Assembly (NCBI GenBank): GCA_015680685.1
Contig: MNCI01035239.1
Span: 2,751-47,972 of the forward strand
Reading direction: 5' to 3'
DNA from: Gnetum montanum
Taxonomy: Eukaryota; Streptophyta; Gnetopsida; Gnetales; Gnetaceae
Length of the DNA: 45,222 nucleotides
Each line of letters opens with the position of its first letter. Positions within the stretch are counted from its first letter, which is position 1. Shown piece after piece: positions 32,201-44,172 of the stretch. The translations under genes were made by a program, and so were the position numbers. The notes beneath the pieces were generated by a model. The model ran no database searches, was not told the DNA's origin, and saw only the letters and a list, made by a program, of their open reading frames with translations.

Positions 32201-32505
32201 TACGTGAGATAAGATAAATTGCCGAGGCACGGAGATATTGTACCTTGGATTTGCATGCTGTAAAGATCAAGCTTCACCACTCTGCCAGCTAAATTGCATT
32301 CAACATTACTCCGGTTGCAGTAGTGTATGAAGTTAGGATGCCAATTAACCAAAGCTCCATTAGGATCAGACTCCACCATTTTCTTGAATATAAGCAAGCT
32401 TTCGACGTCTTGTTCATGCAATAATTTTGCAGAGTGAAAACTGCCATTCATCATGCAAATGGCAAAAAAAACTAGATGCCATAATACAACACTTCTACGC
32501 AGCAT
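29255..32505 (-). pseudogene. LRR receptor-like kinase (non-RD), copy B; two premature stops and a lost catalytic lysine
   Basis: This is the duplicate of the gene at 5450-8700, with identical exon sizes: exon 1 32505-29799, intron 29798-29593 (GT-AG), exon 2 29592-29255. Stops interrupt it at 32188-32190 (codon 106, TGC to TGA) and 32041-32043 (codon 155, CAG to TAG), both in the N-terminal LRRs and both intact in copy A. The kinase reads through without stops and has HCD, DFG (VADFGIAKF) and PPEYG after splicing. The beta-3 lysine is asparagine (VAIN; AAT at 30229-30231 on the - strand), so catalysis would be lost even if a late start were used. A long open frame from 32034 to the intron remains. 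A truncated intracellular or LRR-less product is conceivable but unsupported. Confidence 0.92.
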
Positions 32506-32974
32506 GTTTGTTGTTGGGATCTCCAACTTAACCTAAACGTTGCAGAGTGTTTGGCGTCACTGGCTTGGAATGCTGAATTTAAAGACTCTAAATGGAAATT
32601 TCATGTTGTGCATCATATTATTATTTGACTCAATGACCAAGCCACCAGCGGCTCTGATTATTATTGGACTCAATGACCAAGCCACTGGCATCTCTCATGT
32701 GAGTCTAGACGCGCTTCCTCATTGTTGTGCATTATTAGCACTCATTTGGACTTTTATGACCCTACTTTAAAACTCATTGAGTGGTGGGCCTCCTTGTTGT
32801 TGTTACAACTGCACTGCATTAATTACGGAATCAAACTTTTCATGCCTTGAGAAGGTTTATTCTTTGTTCTTTTGATCATGCATTAAGACTCTTCTCAAAT
32901 TGCTTCTTTGAAATTAAGTAATGGGGCTATTCTATTAACTTTGCTCGCTCTTCTCTAAAATTAAATAAGTAGTG

Positions 32975-33054
32975 AACCTTTTCTTTGTTCTTTCTACCTT
33001 ACTATGACTTTTCTAACCTTTTCTTTGTTCTTTCTACCTTACTATGACTTTTCT
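32975..33054. repeat. 40-bp tandem duplication, copy B
   Basis: This is the duplicate of the pyrimidine-rich tandem pair at 9170-9249. Confidence 0.9.
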
Positions 33055-33305
33055 AACCTTACTTCTTTAAAATTAAACTAGTGTGCCTTTTCTTTGTTCT
33101 TCTAACCCTACTACGATAATTATGTACTCAAATTTTTCTACTCCAGAAATCATGCTTAGATTTTTCTTACCTTGACCCTTCATCAGGTTAGAATTTCAAG
33201 ATTTTAGTAGGTATCAAGAGGAGATTCTCTAACTTTTAAAAAAAAGTAGAAATATATTTTGTTTATTGTTAAAAAGTGTCATGAGTATACAACATCATCA
33301 TCATA

Positions 33306-33374
33306 GCCTTGTACTAACAAAATATGAAGGGTTACATGAGATCTCTTTTGTCATTATGAAAAGCTAGATCTTTA
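33306..33374 (+). mobile_element. SINE-like 3' domain remnant, copy B
   Basis: This is the duplicate of the remnant at 9500-9568, unchanged in its key motifs. Confidence 0.3.
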
Positions 33375-34242
33375 TTTATTTACAGTTTTTTCAAATCATC
33401 TTCAATTATTTTTTCAATCTTTTTATGTTCCTTTTGATATCATTTTTGGAATACTGATGTAGGAAGCTTTTCTATAGGCTCATTATCTAATCTATTGTGT
33501 ACATTCCCCAACCATCTAAGACATCATTCTTATAGCTTATTTGAAATAGAAGCAACTCAAAATCTTTCTCTAATATATAAAACTATGCAATCTACTATTA
33601 TTATTATTATTTGTAACATTCAACATCCATCAAAGCATCTACATTTTTGCCATATTGATTTGTTATTCATTCTTCTTTTGTATTCGTCAACATTCATCAC
33701 CATAAAATATAGCAAGTATGATGGCTATCCTATTGTAGTGAGTAACCTCTTACCATTGAATTGTCATGTTTACTTTACTACTATTTATTTTGTTGTCCAA
33801 ATTGCATTCCATAAATTCTTGTATTGATTTTTAGTCCTAACCTTTTAGCATCTAGAAGTTAAATTGCAATAGACAATGATGATACGATGATATAAAATTT
33901 ATCATAGTTATATAAAATCTTCAAAATTTACACGTTAGTAAGCTTACCTTAAATTAAATTAACTCATATATTTGACAAGGTGAATCTCTTTTTTAAAGCT
34001 TTAAACTAAATTCTAATGAGCTATGCATGTGTCATTGCATCTCATAAATTATTGGATATGGTTTGGTTTGATTCAAGATAACTTGGTGCATTCATTTTTA
34101 ACAATTTAATGCTCTTAAGGAAATTTTTGTAAGTGGTCTCAATTGGAAAACAAAACGTAAATGTGATGGTAGTCTTGGAAAAGCACATAAACTTGATGCG
34201 ATGTAAATGAGCACCGGTGCCTTAGAGGTGATGTGATGTATA

Positions 34243-34452
34243 TTAGCCTAACAGAGACAAGAGTGGAAGTGGAATTTCGTTTCTTTTTGTGGGTATTACA
34301 TTCATTGGCAGACTTAGTCCTCGATCCTTCATTGGTCTCCCCTGAATCGTTGCGGATTGGTTAGTCTCGCTTGAATCGTTGCAGATACAAGTCCATAACC
34401 ATAAGTATTCACATTCATATTTTACGATGAAAAGCACGAATAACAGCACCAT
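34243..34452 (-). CDS. Hypothetical 69-residue peptide with hydrophobic N-terminus, copy B
   Basis: This is the duplicate of the ORF at 10441-10650. The length, start and stop codons are the same, the hydrophobic leader is intact, and one residue in the polar tail differs. Its upstream CGCG array (34535-34895) retains ACGCGT sites that copy A has lost, so if either copy is expressed this one has the better-preserved control region. Confidence 0.3.
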   Translation of the reverse strand: MVLLFVLFIVKYECEYLWLWTCICNDSSETNQSATIQGRPMKDRGLSLPMNVIPTKRNEIPLPLLSLLG

Positions 34453-34534
34453 AGTAACGATGATTCTAATGGTGTAACTGTCCCCTGCTTTTTGAGTTTT
34501 ACTTTTCTATTATCAGTATCTACACCATGCTAGA

Positions 34535-34895
34535 GGACAAAAACGACGGGTTATAAATGGAGGAAACGTGTTCACTTTCAAAATTGCGGAGAAAATGAGT
34601 ACCGAGTCTTCTGCGCCATGCACAAAATTTTCGTGAAGTATCTTTTCAGGAATACGCGTTCGCTTTCAATGCTAAAATTGTGAGAAAACGCGTATAGCGT
34701 CTTGTGGCTCCATGTACAAAATTTTCGAGAAGGTTCACGTTTACTTTGACCTAGAAGAAACTGGAGGACAATTCACGTTCATTGAATGCCAAAATTGCGT
34801 ATACCGCTTCTTCTTAGCCCTTGCACAAAATTTCCGAGAAGCTGCCTCTAGAGACTTAGTTCAAAAAAGACCAAAAATAGATGGTAGAGGGTAAA
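34535..34895. promoter_or_regulatory. Diverged ~110-bp tandem array with CGCG boxes, copy B
   Basis: This is the same array as 10735-11100 but keeps two ACGCGT cores, at 34654-34659 and 34688-34693, facing each other across a short spacer. The vCGCGb motif is the established binding site of plant CAMTA factors; a link to CAMTA here is inference only. Confidence 0.5.
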
Positions 34896-34991
34896 ATATG
34901 GTTTTTTTATAGAGATCTTAGGTATTCGCCTAAGCATACAGTTGAGAACGAGCATTACGTGAATTATCGTTCACCTCATCCTCTAAATGCA

Positions 34992-35174
34992 ATGAACCTA
35001 CAAAGTTTTCACAAGAACAAAGTAGTTGCTGCAATATTGTGGCTTTTCTGGATCTATGTTATTTTCCATTTCAGCTTTATTTATAACGACAGTGTTAGCC
35101 CTAGCCCTGGACCCATTGACTGTTGCTATCTTGAGTCTTGTGACTGCAATCATCCTTCTCCCGGTTTCAATTAA
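34992..35174 (+). CDS. Hypothetical 60-residue membrane/secreted peptide, copy B
   Basis: This is the duplicate of the ORF at 11199-11381, with the same length and hydrophobic segment. The tail differs at a few residues (PGPIDCCYLESCDCNH), which adds one cysteine while losing none. It follows the better-preserved CGCG array. The coding status is as uncertain as for copy A. Confidence 0.3.
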   Translation: MNLQSFHKNKVVAAILWLFWIYVIFHFSFIYNDSVSPSPGPIDCCYLESCDCNHPSPGFN

Positions 35175-36408
35175 GGTTTACCCATAATGGCTGTGTTACC
35201 CCTGGCCTTATGGCTGTAATCATCCTTCTCCTAGATGCAATTACTGCTCTCGTGGTTACCTTATGTGATTTGATGGTTAAAGCTTACTGCTCTTGGACTG
35301 TGCGGAGTATCTTGCCACCAAACTTATGCCGGATTTACTGTTGTGCTTAATTTACAGGGCAGGGCGATTGGAATTTATATGCTAAACGTTAACAGTCAAA
35401 CAGATAAGCACGTTTAAGAATCCAAAGATAAAAAATCTGCCCATGCGGACGAGTCTCACTTAAGAACTCCAAAAAACCACTTTCAAGACGGGTGATTTTT
35501 GAGCTTTCCATGATTTTGTTTTTATCCAAAAGGCTCCAATGAGTATCTACATGTTTTGGAGTCCAAGCATTCAATTGAAAGAAGTTTTGTGTTTATCGGC
35601 CAGTAAGTGAGCATGAAAGTCTTATGTTTATGGATGTTAACATGATGCGATGTAAAGCATAAGATACACATGTACACAACATAAAATTTTTGTGGTTAAG
35701 AAACTTTCTAGGATACCTTGGAACATCGCCCTTGTGACCATGATTGTAAGTCAAATCAATCAAACGTGCTTTATTTCGGCCTTTCTATGAACCTTGGAAC
35801 CATCCTCGCTGCTACGGCTACACGAAACTTCAAGTCAAATCAATCAATATTTACATAAACACTTTTTCTATAGAGCAAGCCTTGGAACCATCCCACTTCC
35901 ACTTCCATGATTAAAAGAAACGTCAAGTCACCAAAGATTTGCATAAATGTGGTCTTTCTGAAAAGTCACGTCAATCAAGATTTGCATAAACGTGGTCTTT
36001 CTATACACTGGGGCTGTCTATGGACATTAAAATGATCCCCACTAAGTCAAGTTAAACGAGCTTACAAGAAAAGTCAAGTCTGTCACATGTTATAGTTTTT
36101 GGATTTTCTATGAACCTTGAAAGCATCAGGTAATGAGCCAAGTCAAAATGGAAATTTTTATCATGTTCAGGGGTAACATTTCCACGTTAGCATTGACGAT
36201 GGTTTGTTCATCAGCGTAGCCTAATTTTACGGCCTCACGATTTATTTTAAGTTTTCTTTCTCCAGAAATTATACATTATTTTTAGAAGTACATTTTCTCA
36301 TCCTCTCTGTGGATATTACGAGGCAATTAAAGGACGAGCTCAAACACTAATAAAATATGCACATTGCATTTCATTCCTTTAAGATCCTTCCTTACTTGCA
36401 TTACCAAA

Positions 36409-36459
36409 ATGAAGAGACAAAGCTTCCATGAACGCCAATCCGTTGCTGCAATTTTATAG
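36409..36459 (+). pseudogene. Relic of the small-peptide ORF start, copy B
   Basis: This is the duplicate of the relic at 12617, identical over the 16 codons and the TAG. Confidence 0.3.
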
Positions 36460-37004
36460 AATAATTTTAGGGCTCTTCTCTGATTCTCACGTTTAGTTTG
36501 ACTGATTTTAACTAGTTTAACTATATATTTATAATATATATCTATTATTTAGCTCGAGAGAATCTTATATATTTTACAAATTAATAAAATCTCGAATTGA
36601 TTTATTGAGAATTGATATTCATATTGAAAACCAAAATCAAAATGACTGTACCTTATTCAATAATAATTCTTGTGAAAATTTCTATTAATTTGATTTATAG
36701 TGTTTCTTTTCCATGGCGTAGACTTTACATAGCATTTTTTTTCTATGGCCTGGACTTTCCATGCACTGTATTGGTCTCTCGGCCAAAAATATTGCCTTCC
36801 AAGAAATAGGTACTTGCAACTTGGAAGCTACAACATGTGTATTTTCCCCCAAAGTAGGAATCACTTGGTTGGTTGGCATGTTGCAGGAAAAAATTTGTAT
36901 CATTTGTTTTTTTTTTACCCTTATTAATGCTTAGTCAATTTGTATTTTTCAACGAAAATGTAATACCCGTTCCATATATCTGATGGGTCTTTAGACTTAA
37001 TAAG

Positions 37005-37075
37005 AATAGTTATAAGAATATTTTTTTATAATTCATAGTTATAAGAATAGTTATAAGAATATTTTTTTATTATTC
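37005..37075. repeat. Local rearrangement: AGTTATAAGAATA repeats replacing about 100 bp
   Basis: Copy A has one AGTTATAAGAATATTTTTTT here, preceded by about 100 bp of unique sequence (13225-13320). Copy B lacks those bases and instead has three AGTTATAAGAATA units and two T-run units. This is the pattern of a deletion repaired with templated filler. Confidence 0.75.
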
Positions 37076-38043
37076 AAAGTTTGCATATTTTTTCTTTTCA
37101 AAAATATTTTTAGAATTAAATTTACCCTGCCTTTTAATCTTATAACGATATTTTAAAAATTTTGGATTTGCTGAAGTTTAGAGCCCTTAAAAATCATAAT
37201 TTTGGGAGACTTTGGATAGTGTTAGTGGTTGCAAAATTTTGCAAGAATTGCAAAAGGATTGTGATAAGTAAAATTGTAAGTCTAGATTTCAGAGAAATCC
37301 TCCAAAGATATTAAAATTATGTTTTAAAAGTAACTGTATCATAAATAAGTTTATATTACCGTTTCTATTTATTAAAAATAGATAAATATATCATTTTTGT
37401 AAAATTCAGTATATGAAATAGATGTAGATGTATCATGTCGTTAAAGGTCAAAATTGCTTTGGAACGTGATTGTGTTTGGGAATTGTGAACCAGAATCAAT
37501 AATGCTCTGTTTATGAAAATTCGTTAAGAACCGTAATCCTGATGAAGCATGATGATTAATTTCCAGTATTTTAACTAATTACTAGTAGGAAAGATTCGCA
37601 AACTCAAATGATTTCTCTCTTGATGACATCTGCCCATCCTTAACTATACTGGCTCTCTTATTTTCTATGAATTCTCTAATTACTGTAACCTTCTATTTTA
37701 TCTGAAACTTGGTTTTAGTTCTCATATTTTGAATTTGTTCTGTATCAGAAAAAGCTCCTAACCCATGCTCACATGTTCGCATCTTTTTCTTGAAAAGAAG
37801 TCACATGGCCGTCAAGGGAAACGGTAAAAAATGAGGGAAAAAAACTGAAACTGATTTATGCACCTTGTTCATTTAATCTTGTAAAACATCATTGCTTCTT
37901 TTTTTACAATTTCCTTCCATTTGAAGTCAACTATGACGAGGAAATCGACACTTCAAAATAGGACCTCTGTTTCTTGCTATGTTACGTGTCTCTGCACGTA
38001 AGCAACATCCAATAAAGAGGCCAGTCATTCCGAATAACACTTG

Positions 38044-38064
38044 CCCCCCACCCCCCCGCCCCCC
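38044..38064 (-). other. G-quadruplex-capable tract, copy B
   Basis: Here the tract is C6-A-C7-G-C6. Copies A and B differ by the AA versus A-plus-C change, so the G-run layout has been kept or even lengthened. Confidence 0.6.
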
Positions 38065-39307
38065 GTCTTACTGCGGAAGTGTCCACCCGAAGAAATTATA
38101 AAATCAATAATCATACTTGTGGAGCAAAGAATCTTAAATTAGGAAATAGGTTTTGGAACTAAAATTCTTACTTTGGTAATACAAGGCTATAATATTACAC
38201 AACAAAAATGGAAGAGTCGAGCTTGCATGACAAATGATTGTTTGGACAGTGCATTAGAAAAATTTGCAATTTGAAATGAGGATTAAGGATATTTTAAAAT
38301 GAGTTTATGAGCCTAAGGTGGGTTTAGGAGACGAATGTATTTGGAATACTAAATTTCACTTTTTATATTAATTTTATAATAAAATTGATAGTGCACATGT
38401 GTCATATTACAATCTTACAAATTGATAGTGCACATGTGTCACAATGAGAGATGGCCATGGAGACTAATTTATAGAAAGCTCTAGAGGTATGAACTTCAAA
38501 GTCTACACGTTTTTGTTTGAGTATCACCTTGACCCATTAGGACATAGAATACAAGTGTGTTTTTCATGATGGTGCTTATAGAAGCCATACCAACAATGAT
38601 TATATGTTCTATATAATTGACATTGGAAAATTACTAAAGCTATCTTATTATATAAAAAGGGGGATAAAAATAATTTGAACGATTATTAAATGATTATTGT
38701 GAGACATATTTTTGCTAAGTTGTTGGGCACAATGCTAGAAAAGAGAATCAATTATTGGGCTAAAAGTAACCAAGTTAGGGCAAGATGTTAAGCAAACAAC
38801 ATCACTCCACTATTGATCATTTAGTTATTCTTAGACACTACATAGAGTTTGCAAGAATGCCTACTAAAATGATTCAGTGATTTGTACAAAACTATGGTTG
38901 CACTTGCATAAAATTGGCCTCCCATCACATTTCATTACAACTCAAAGATTGTATGAAGAAGTGATTATTGAAATTACAGACAATAATTCAAAGAAAAATT
39001 TGTTGACATTTCCAAAGTTCAAAACATTTTGAATATTTTATTAAAAACCTTTGTTTAGCTTGTATCCTGAGACTTTACCCCAAAAACTCTGTGCTCCATG
39101 AAGAGGAAAATATAATAGCTTTTTCTATTTAAGGGGTTATGACTCCTCTTGCATTTTGATGTTGAGAGTCCATAGTATCTATGGTAATATTGGAAGAGGG
39201 ATATGGGACAAAAGGTTGATCAATTCTATATAAGATGGACCCTTTCAACTTGAAAAATCATTTCTTTATATTTTGTTTTTTTTTTTGTAAAATAGAATCT
39301 TTGTACA

Positions 39308-40160
39308 TGATGAGTGGCGAGGTACCGCTACACTCAACCATACGAATATGAGCGTTTCACGCACGATCCGATCATACTCCAAGGACTAAGTGCTTACGCA
39401 CCTAAATGGAACACTTATGGTTAATCAATCGTTGTCTTCTCAAACTTACTTGTATTGTCACAGTTGTATGGTTAAGTAAGCTTGAGGTATATGATTTTTA
39501 TAACTTTGGTCTTTTTATGTCTTCTTCTAATACAGTAGAGGGAGAGAGAACTAAGTGGCTAATTTATCTTAACTATTCATTAACTAGTTTCTAATTGTTC
39601 CTAACACCAATATCCGTTCCCACTTTCTGTACGCATCCTAAACCAGTGCAACGCTGCTAGGATTACCAAACACTGATCGTTACTTGGTTACCAAGTGCTA
39701 CAAGCATGCTCGAAGTGGTCATACTAAATGTACTTAACTAAGAGGGTCGAAGGTTGACAGAGATATTAATTAACTAGGAAAGCATTAAACATTCAATAAT
39801 AATTAATTACTAATTAGCTTAATTTGTATGCTGCAAGGTTTATCATAAAGTTCGTCTTTATTGCCATACACAAATGTGTGTGCTCAGGTACAAATTGCTC
39901 GAATAAAGATCCATTCACTCTATGACTGCTATTGTGGGCACACAGAAATTATTCTAACTCTGGAATGACTAAACTGCAAGAATCTGGCTAAGGGTCTAAG
40001 GCTAACTCCCTTGAACAAAGGGTGCCACCTCTTATTTATAGAAGATGAGGCAGGACGTGATATTGCGGCTCATCATACCCCCATGACTGAATGAAAACTC
40101 GTACTCGAGTTCCTTACAAAATATTGGGAAGGTATGGGATTATTGACTTGAATGACAACT
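39308..40160 (-). mobile_element. LTR-like repeat R3, copy B
   Basis: This is the duplicate of R3 at 15583-16430, with the same edge, TATA box and inverted module. Confidence 0.6.
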
Positions 40161-40618
40161 AATGGTGAATGGGGTGAAATGTGAACGAATCAACATTACA
40201 ATACATGGCAACATTAGTGTTCATAACTACAAGAGTGAACACTATACACAATTGACATCCAGGCTTATTTGGCAACTGAGAGAGAAGAGAGAGAGAGAAA
40301 AGAAAGGAGAAGACGTGTTGCTGCGATGCCAAGATTGTGCCTTCCTTTGTCCATCCATGCACGCACCATCAATCTTGTGCCTTGCACAATTGTTCCAGCA
40401 CTAGTCCATGCTAAGTGTTTCCTCCAGGTCCAATCCATTGTTGTATGATTGTTATATGCACACACAACACAGTCACATATGAGCAAGGATAAGTAAATTA
40501 CAATACAATCGATACCTTGCTTGAATGTAAGGTCCATTGGCTGAGTTGTGATATGGCTGATATGGATTCTATAGATATAACATTGGTGACGACCCAAGGT
40601 GTAGGGGTTAGGAGAAAT

Positions 40619-41805
40619 TGAAAAAATTGGACGAGGACCCCCATGATTAAGAGCAGTCCTCTAGCAATGATAAAATGGAAAAAGATAAGGAATAAGAAAG
40701 ATGGAGAAAAAGAAATAATGGTAACACCGATAAAATGGATGTTAGAAGTGGGAATGAACAAAAAAAATGTTGATTGTAGAAATTTTTAAGGGGAAGAAGG
40801 TATTTGATGCACCAAATAGGAATGCTAGTGGGTCCTCCCCAAAGCAGGCTCATGCCTTTTATGCCCTGACAAACCCACATTCAAAGAATCCGTAGGCTCT
40901 GGAAATGTCATTTGGGAGCAAGAGTTAAAGACTTAACCCCAAGAATTCACCAAAGAGAAAACAATGTATCAACCAAAATATATACTACTGATACAACCGA
41001 CAATGAGGTGGAGAATAGAGAAAGAATGATGGGAAGAAGAGAATGGAATAAAGTCCCAAGAATAAGGTGGTGTACAACCCCTTGTGTATTTTTGGTTAAT
41101 GTGATTGAGTAGATCTCATTCCAAATCCAGCCTCAAACAATCCACATCCAGTGACTTCACATTAATACACTTGGCCAATCCATCCACTTGAAGTAACAAA
41201 AATGCTTTTGCCAAACAGTCACCATCATTTTGAGGAAATGAGAAAGGGAAAAGTAGGAAGTGAGAAAGGGCCTTAGTTAGAGGAAACATGTTTGTTTATT
41301 TCCATAACCAATGCTTATAGCCTAAATGATTATTTTGTCTAAGGGGTATGCTTTCAATTCTCACTATTTTTTTTTGTTTTTTGCATGAGAACCACACCAT
41401 GAAAAGACTTATTTTTATTGGCTCAACTTCCCAATAATGGAGCAATGTTAAAATGGTAAGAAAAACTCAAGAAGAAAACATCCAAGCACCCAAGAGAATG
41501 GCTAGCACAAATGTATCAAATCCCCTTGAAGTCACACCCTGTTCAGTTCTTGAGTCCTTCCTCAGTTTGAGAAATGCCCAGTCACCAATTCGTTAATAGT
41601 TTTATTATTAAGAAAGAGGTTGTACAATTCCTAGCCAAGAGAGACCATAGAAATTCATGAATGCATGGATGACGTGGACTCATTACCAATTATATCAAAA
41701 TAACTATACCTTAGTATCAACATTATAACTCAAAGGTAAAAACCAAACATTAGCAATTAATAGAATACAGTTCATACCACCATCAAGAGCACTTATTAGG
41801 TGATG
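40619..41805. other. No gene recognised; retroelement flank
   Basis: This unique sequence starts right at the duplication edge. It may be the 3' untranslated part or LTR of the - strand gypsy element to its right, but no LTR pair, TG/CA ends or primer site could be identified. Confidence 0.4.
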
Positions 41806-41975
41806 AACCTAACAAAACAAACAAACACAAAAACAAGAACAAACAAAACAAATATAAAAACAAGTAAAACAAATAATCACATAAAGAAACGAAAAAGTAT
41901 AAATGATGTTGCAAAAAAAAAACAAGAAAAGTTAAAGAAATTTGTAAAACAAAAATGTGTAAAATAAAAACTTAA
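41806..41975 (-). repeat. AAACAAAC-rich tract (T-rich on the element's sense strand)
   Basis: About 170 bp is almost only A with scattered C (AAACAAACAAACACAAAAAC). On the sense strand of the neighbouring pol it is a T/G-rich tract just past the polyprotein end. Confidence 0.7.
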
Positions 41976-42049
41976 AAAGGAACTGAGCACCTCAATTGGT
42001 TAGCAGAGGTGGCCATCTCCCCCATGACTGAGTTGGAAGGGGGAGATCC

Positions 42050-44172
42050 GAAATAGTGAGCAGGGTTGTCCCTTCTCAGAGGTATTATGTGCATTGACCG
42101 TTCTAAATTCATGGAAAGGTTTGGTCTATTGCACATTAACTAACAATCTCTTATCAGGGCTCTCAAGTTTGTATATGGTCATGGCCCCTGAAGGAAAGGT
42201 TGTATGAATAATTTAAGGTCCTTCCCACAATGTTTGAAATTTTGTGTGTTATGGCACATGTGTGGGGTTCCAGTAGAGAACCTTATCTCCTGGTTGATAC
42301 TTAACCTTTCGAATCTTCAAGTCATAATGTTGCTTATTATATGCCTTATGCAACTCATTTGATGACAAGGTAGCTAATCAGTTTTTGTCTAGCACGTTTA
42401 AAGTTGCCAACCTTTGTTTTTGTGCTAGATTAAGATCGAGGTGGAGGTCACAAGCCATTGATAATATAGGAAGCTCGGTTTGAATTGGAAGCGTTGGAAG
42501 CTTTTCGTACACTAACTCATAGGGAGAGTAGCCTATAGGGAGTTTCTAAGTGAAGCGGTATGCCCAAAGAGCATCATTCAGTTTAGTGCTCCAATCTCAC
42601 CTACACTTGCTAATTGTCCTTGTCAATATCTTAGTGATCTCCCTATTGGTGACCTCAGCTTGTCCGTTAGCTTGGGGGTGATAAGGTGTAGTCAATTTAT
42701 GTTCAACCCGTAAGCGTTGCATTAACTTTCGAAAAGTTGCACCTGTGAAATGTGTTCCATTATCTGAAATAAGTGCACATGGCACACCAAACCTATTTAC
42801 GATTTGTTGTTGCACAAATCATGCAGTTGTAGATGATGTGCAGTCCGTCACAATAGCTGCTTCATCCCATTTCGTTAGATAGTCTATGGCAACTACAATG
42901 TAAGCTTTTCCATTGGACATTGGTGTAATGGGCCTCATAAAGTCTATTCCCCAAATGTCGAAGGGTTGTAATGGTTGAATCCATTGTTGTAGATCCTCCA
43001 TTCTAGTAGTCATTCCCCCATCACGTTGACAGTGCTCACAAGATCGAACAAATTGATGGACGTCCCAAAATAATGTTGGCCAGTAATATCCTGCAAGTAA
43101 GATCTTAATAGTTGTTCGTCTCCCCACATAGTGATCCCCACAAGGGCCCTCATGAGCATCTTGAAGAACTCTCAGTTGGTCTACCTCGGGCATGCACCAT
43201 CAAACCAAGCCATCAGGACAAACTTTGTAAAGTTGTCCGTTGATCTCCATGAAGTATGTGGCTTTATGAAGAAACTGTTATTTCTTCCTAAAGTCCAACT
43301 CTTGTGTTGTTTGTTGGGTAAGGAGATAGGTGAGAATGCTACTATACTAGTTCGTCTCCATGGTTGGTTATTTACTACATTGACAAAGAGGGCTTCATCA
43401 GGAAAATGATTAGACATTACATATTCATCCTCTTTGCTATCCCAGTGCAACTGAGATAAATGATCTACAACTATGTTCTCGGTGCCTTTTCGATCGACCA
43501 TCGTTAAATCGAACTCCTATAGGATTACCAGCCATCATATAATACAAGGGCTAATCGTTGGCTTGTTCATGAGGAACCAGATTGCACTATGATCTGTGTG
43601 GATGAACACTTTATAACCTAACACATAGTGCCTAAACTTATCAAGTGCAAACACTACAACCATTAACTCTTTCTCTATAGTTGTGTAGTTAAGTTGTGCA
43701 CTAAAGATACTCCTACTTGCATAGTGGATGTAGTAAGGACGTTTTTGGTCATCTAACTGTGTAAGTACGGCTCCTAAAGCATAATTGGATGCGTCGATCA
43801 TTATATGGAACGGTCTAGACTAGTTAGGAGCTTGTAGAATGGAAGTTTCTACAAGCTTTTGTTTTAGAGTTTGGAATGCTCGTTCACATTCCCTAGTCCA
43901 TTTGAATGATACGTCCTTCTTTATTAGCTCTACCAATGGTTTGGCAATCTTGGAGAAGTTCTCAATGAATCTCCTATAGTAGCCATTGTGTCCAAGGAAT
44001 GACCGAATGTCTTTGATAGTTTTCGGTTGCTGAGTGATTCCTTAGATGACCCTAATTTTGTTTGGGTCTACTTCTATTCTTGCCTATGAAACTTTATGCC
44101 CAAGTACTTCGCCTTCTTGGACCATTAAATGGCTTTTCTGCCAGTTGAGCCTTAAATTAGTTTCTACGCATC
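42050..44172 (-). pseudogene. Ty3/gypsy pol (RT C-terminal part, RNase H, integrase), decayed
   Basis: Read right to left it holds, in order: the end of RT (CVETNLRLNWQKSH, GHKVS, RSFLGHNGYYRRFI) from 44172; RNase H with MIDASNYALG, EKEL and HTDHS (about 43801-43540); integrase with an HHCC zinc finger (H..H..CEHC, about 43165-43020); a core with GIDF, SDNGTHF and the E of QAEVTNRE (about 42970-42620); and a GPY/F-like end (KFQTLWEGP, about 42235). Many stops are C-to-T or G-to-A changes (W to TGA at 42816-42818, R to TGA, Q to TAG), and there is at least one frameshift near 43200. The RT catalytic half (YxDD) is missing. The style (FDIWGIDFM, CQRDG) resembles Tat/Athila-type elements. It cannot be active. 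Confidence 0.9.

Larger units (their letters stand above)
32506..34242. other. Upstream region of receptor kinase, copy B; repeats only
   Basis: This is the duplicate of 8722-10440. It has the same 50-bp-period repeat of GACTCAATGACCAAGCCAC (32627 and 32677), the 40-bp tandem pair, the SINE-like remnant and the ATT tract. No additional gene was seen. Confidence 0.6.
35393..39307. other. No gene seen; repeats (copy B)
   Basis: This is the duplicate of 11600-15582. It lacks the 18-bp tandem duplication of copy A and has a private rearrangement at about 37005-37075. The - strand ORF that is open at 13858-14148 in copy A has a TAG here, so it is not a conserved gene. Confidence 0.6.
23614..40618 (+). 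repeat. Segmental duplication, copy B
   Basis: This is the second copy of the segment at 1-16889, in direct orientation after a 6.7-kb spacer. It is not a simple tandem unit, because the spacer sequence does not reappear after 40618. Copy B keeps 257 bp of an LTR-like repeat that copy A lost. It lacks the 46-bp duplication containing the undetermined base at 194, and has its own rearrangement near 37005-37075. It contains the second receptor-kinase pseudogene and second copies of all the small ORFs and motif arrays listed for copy A. Confidence 0.95.
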
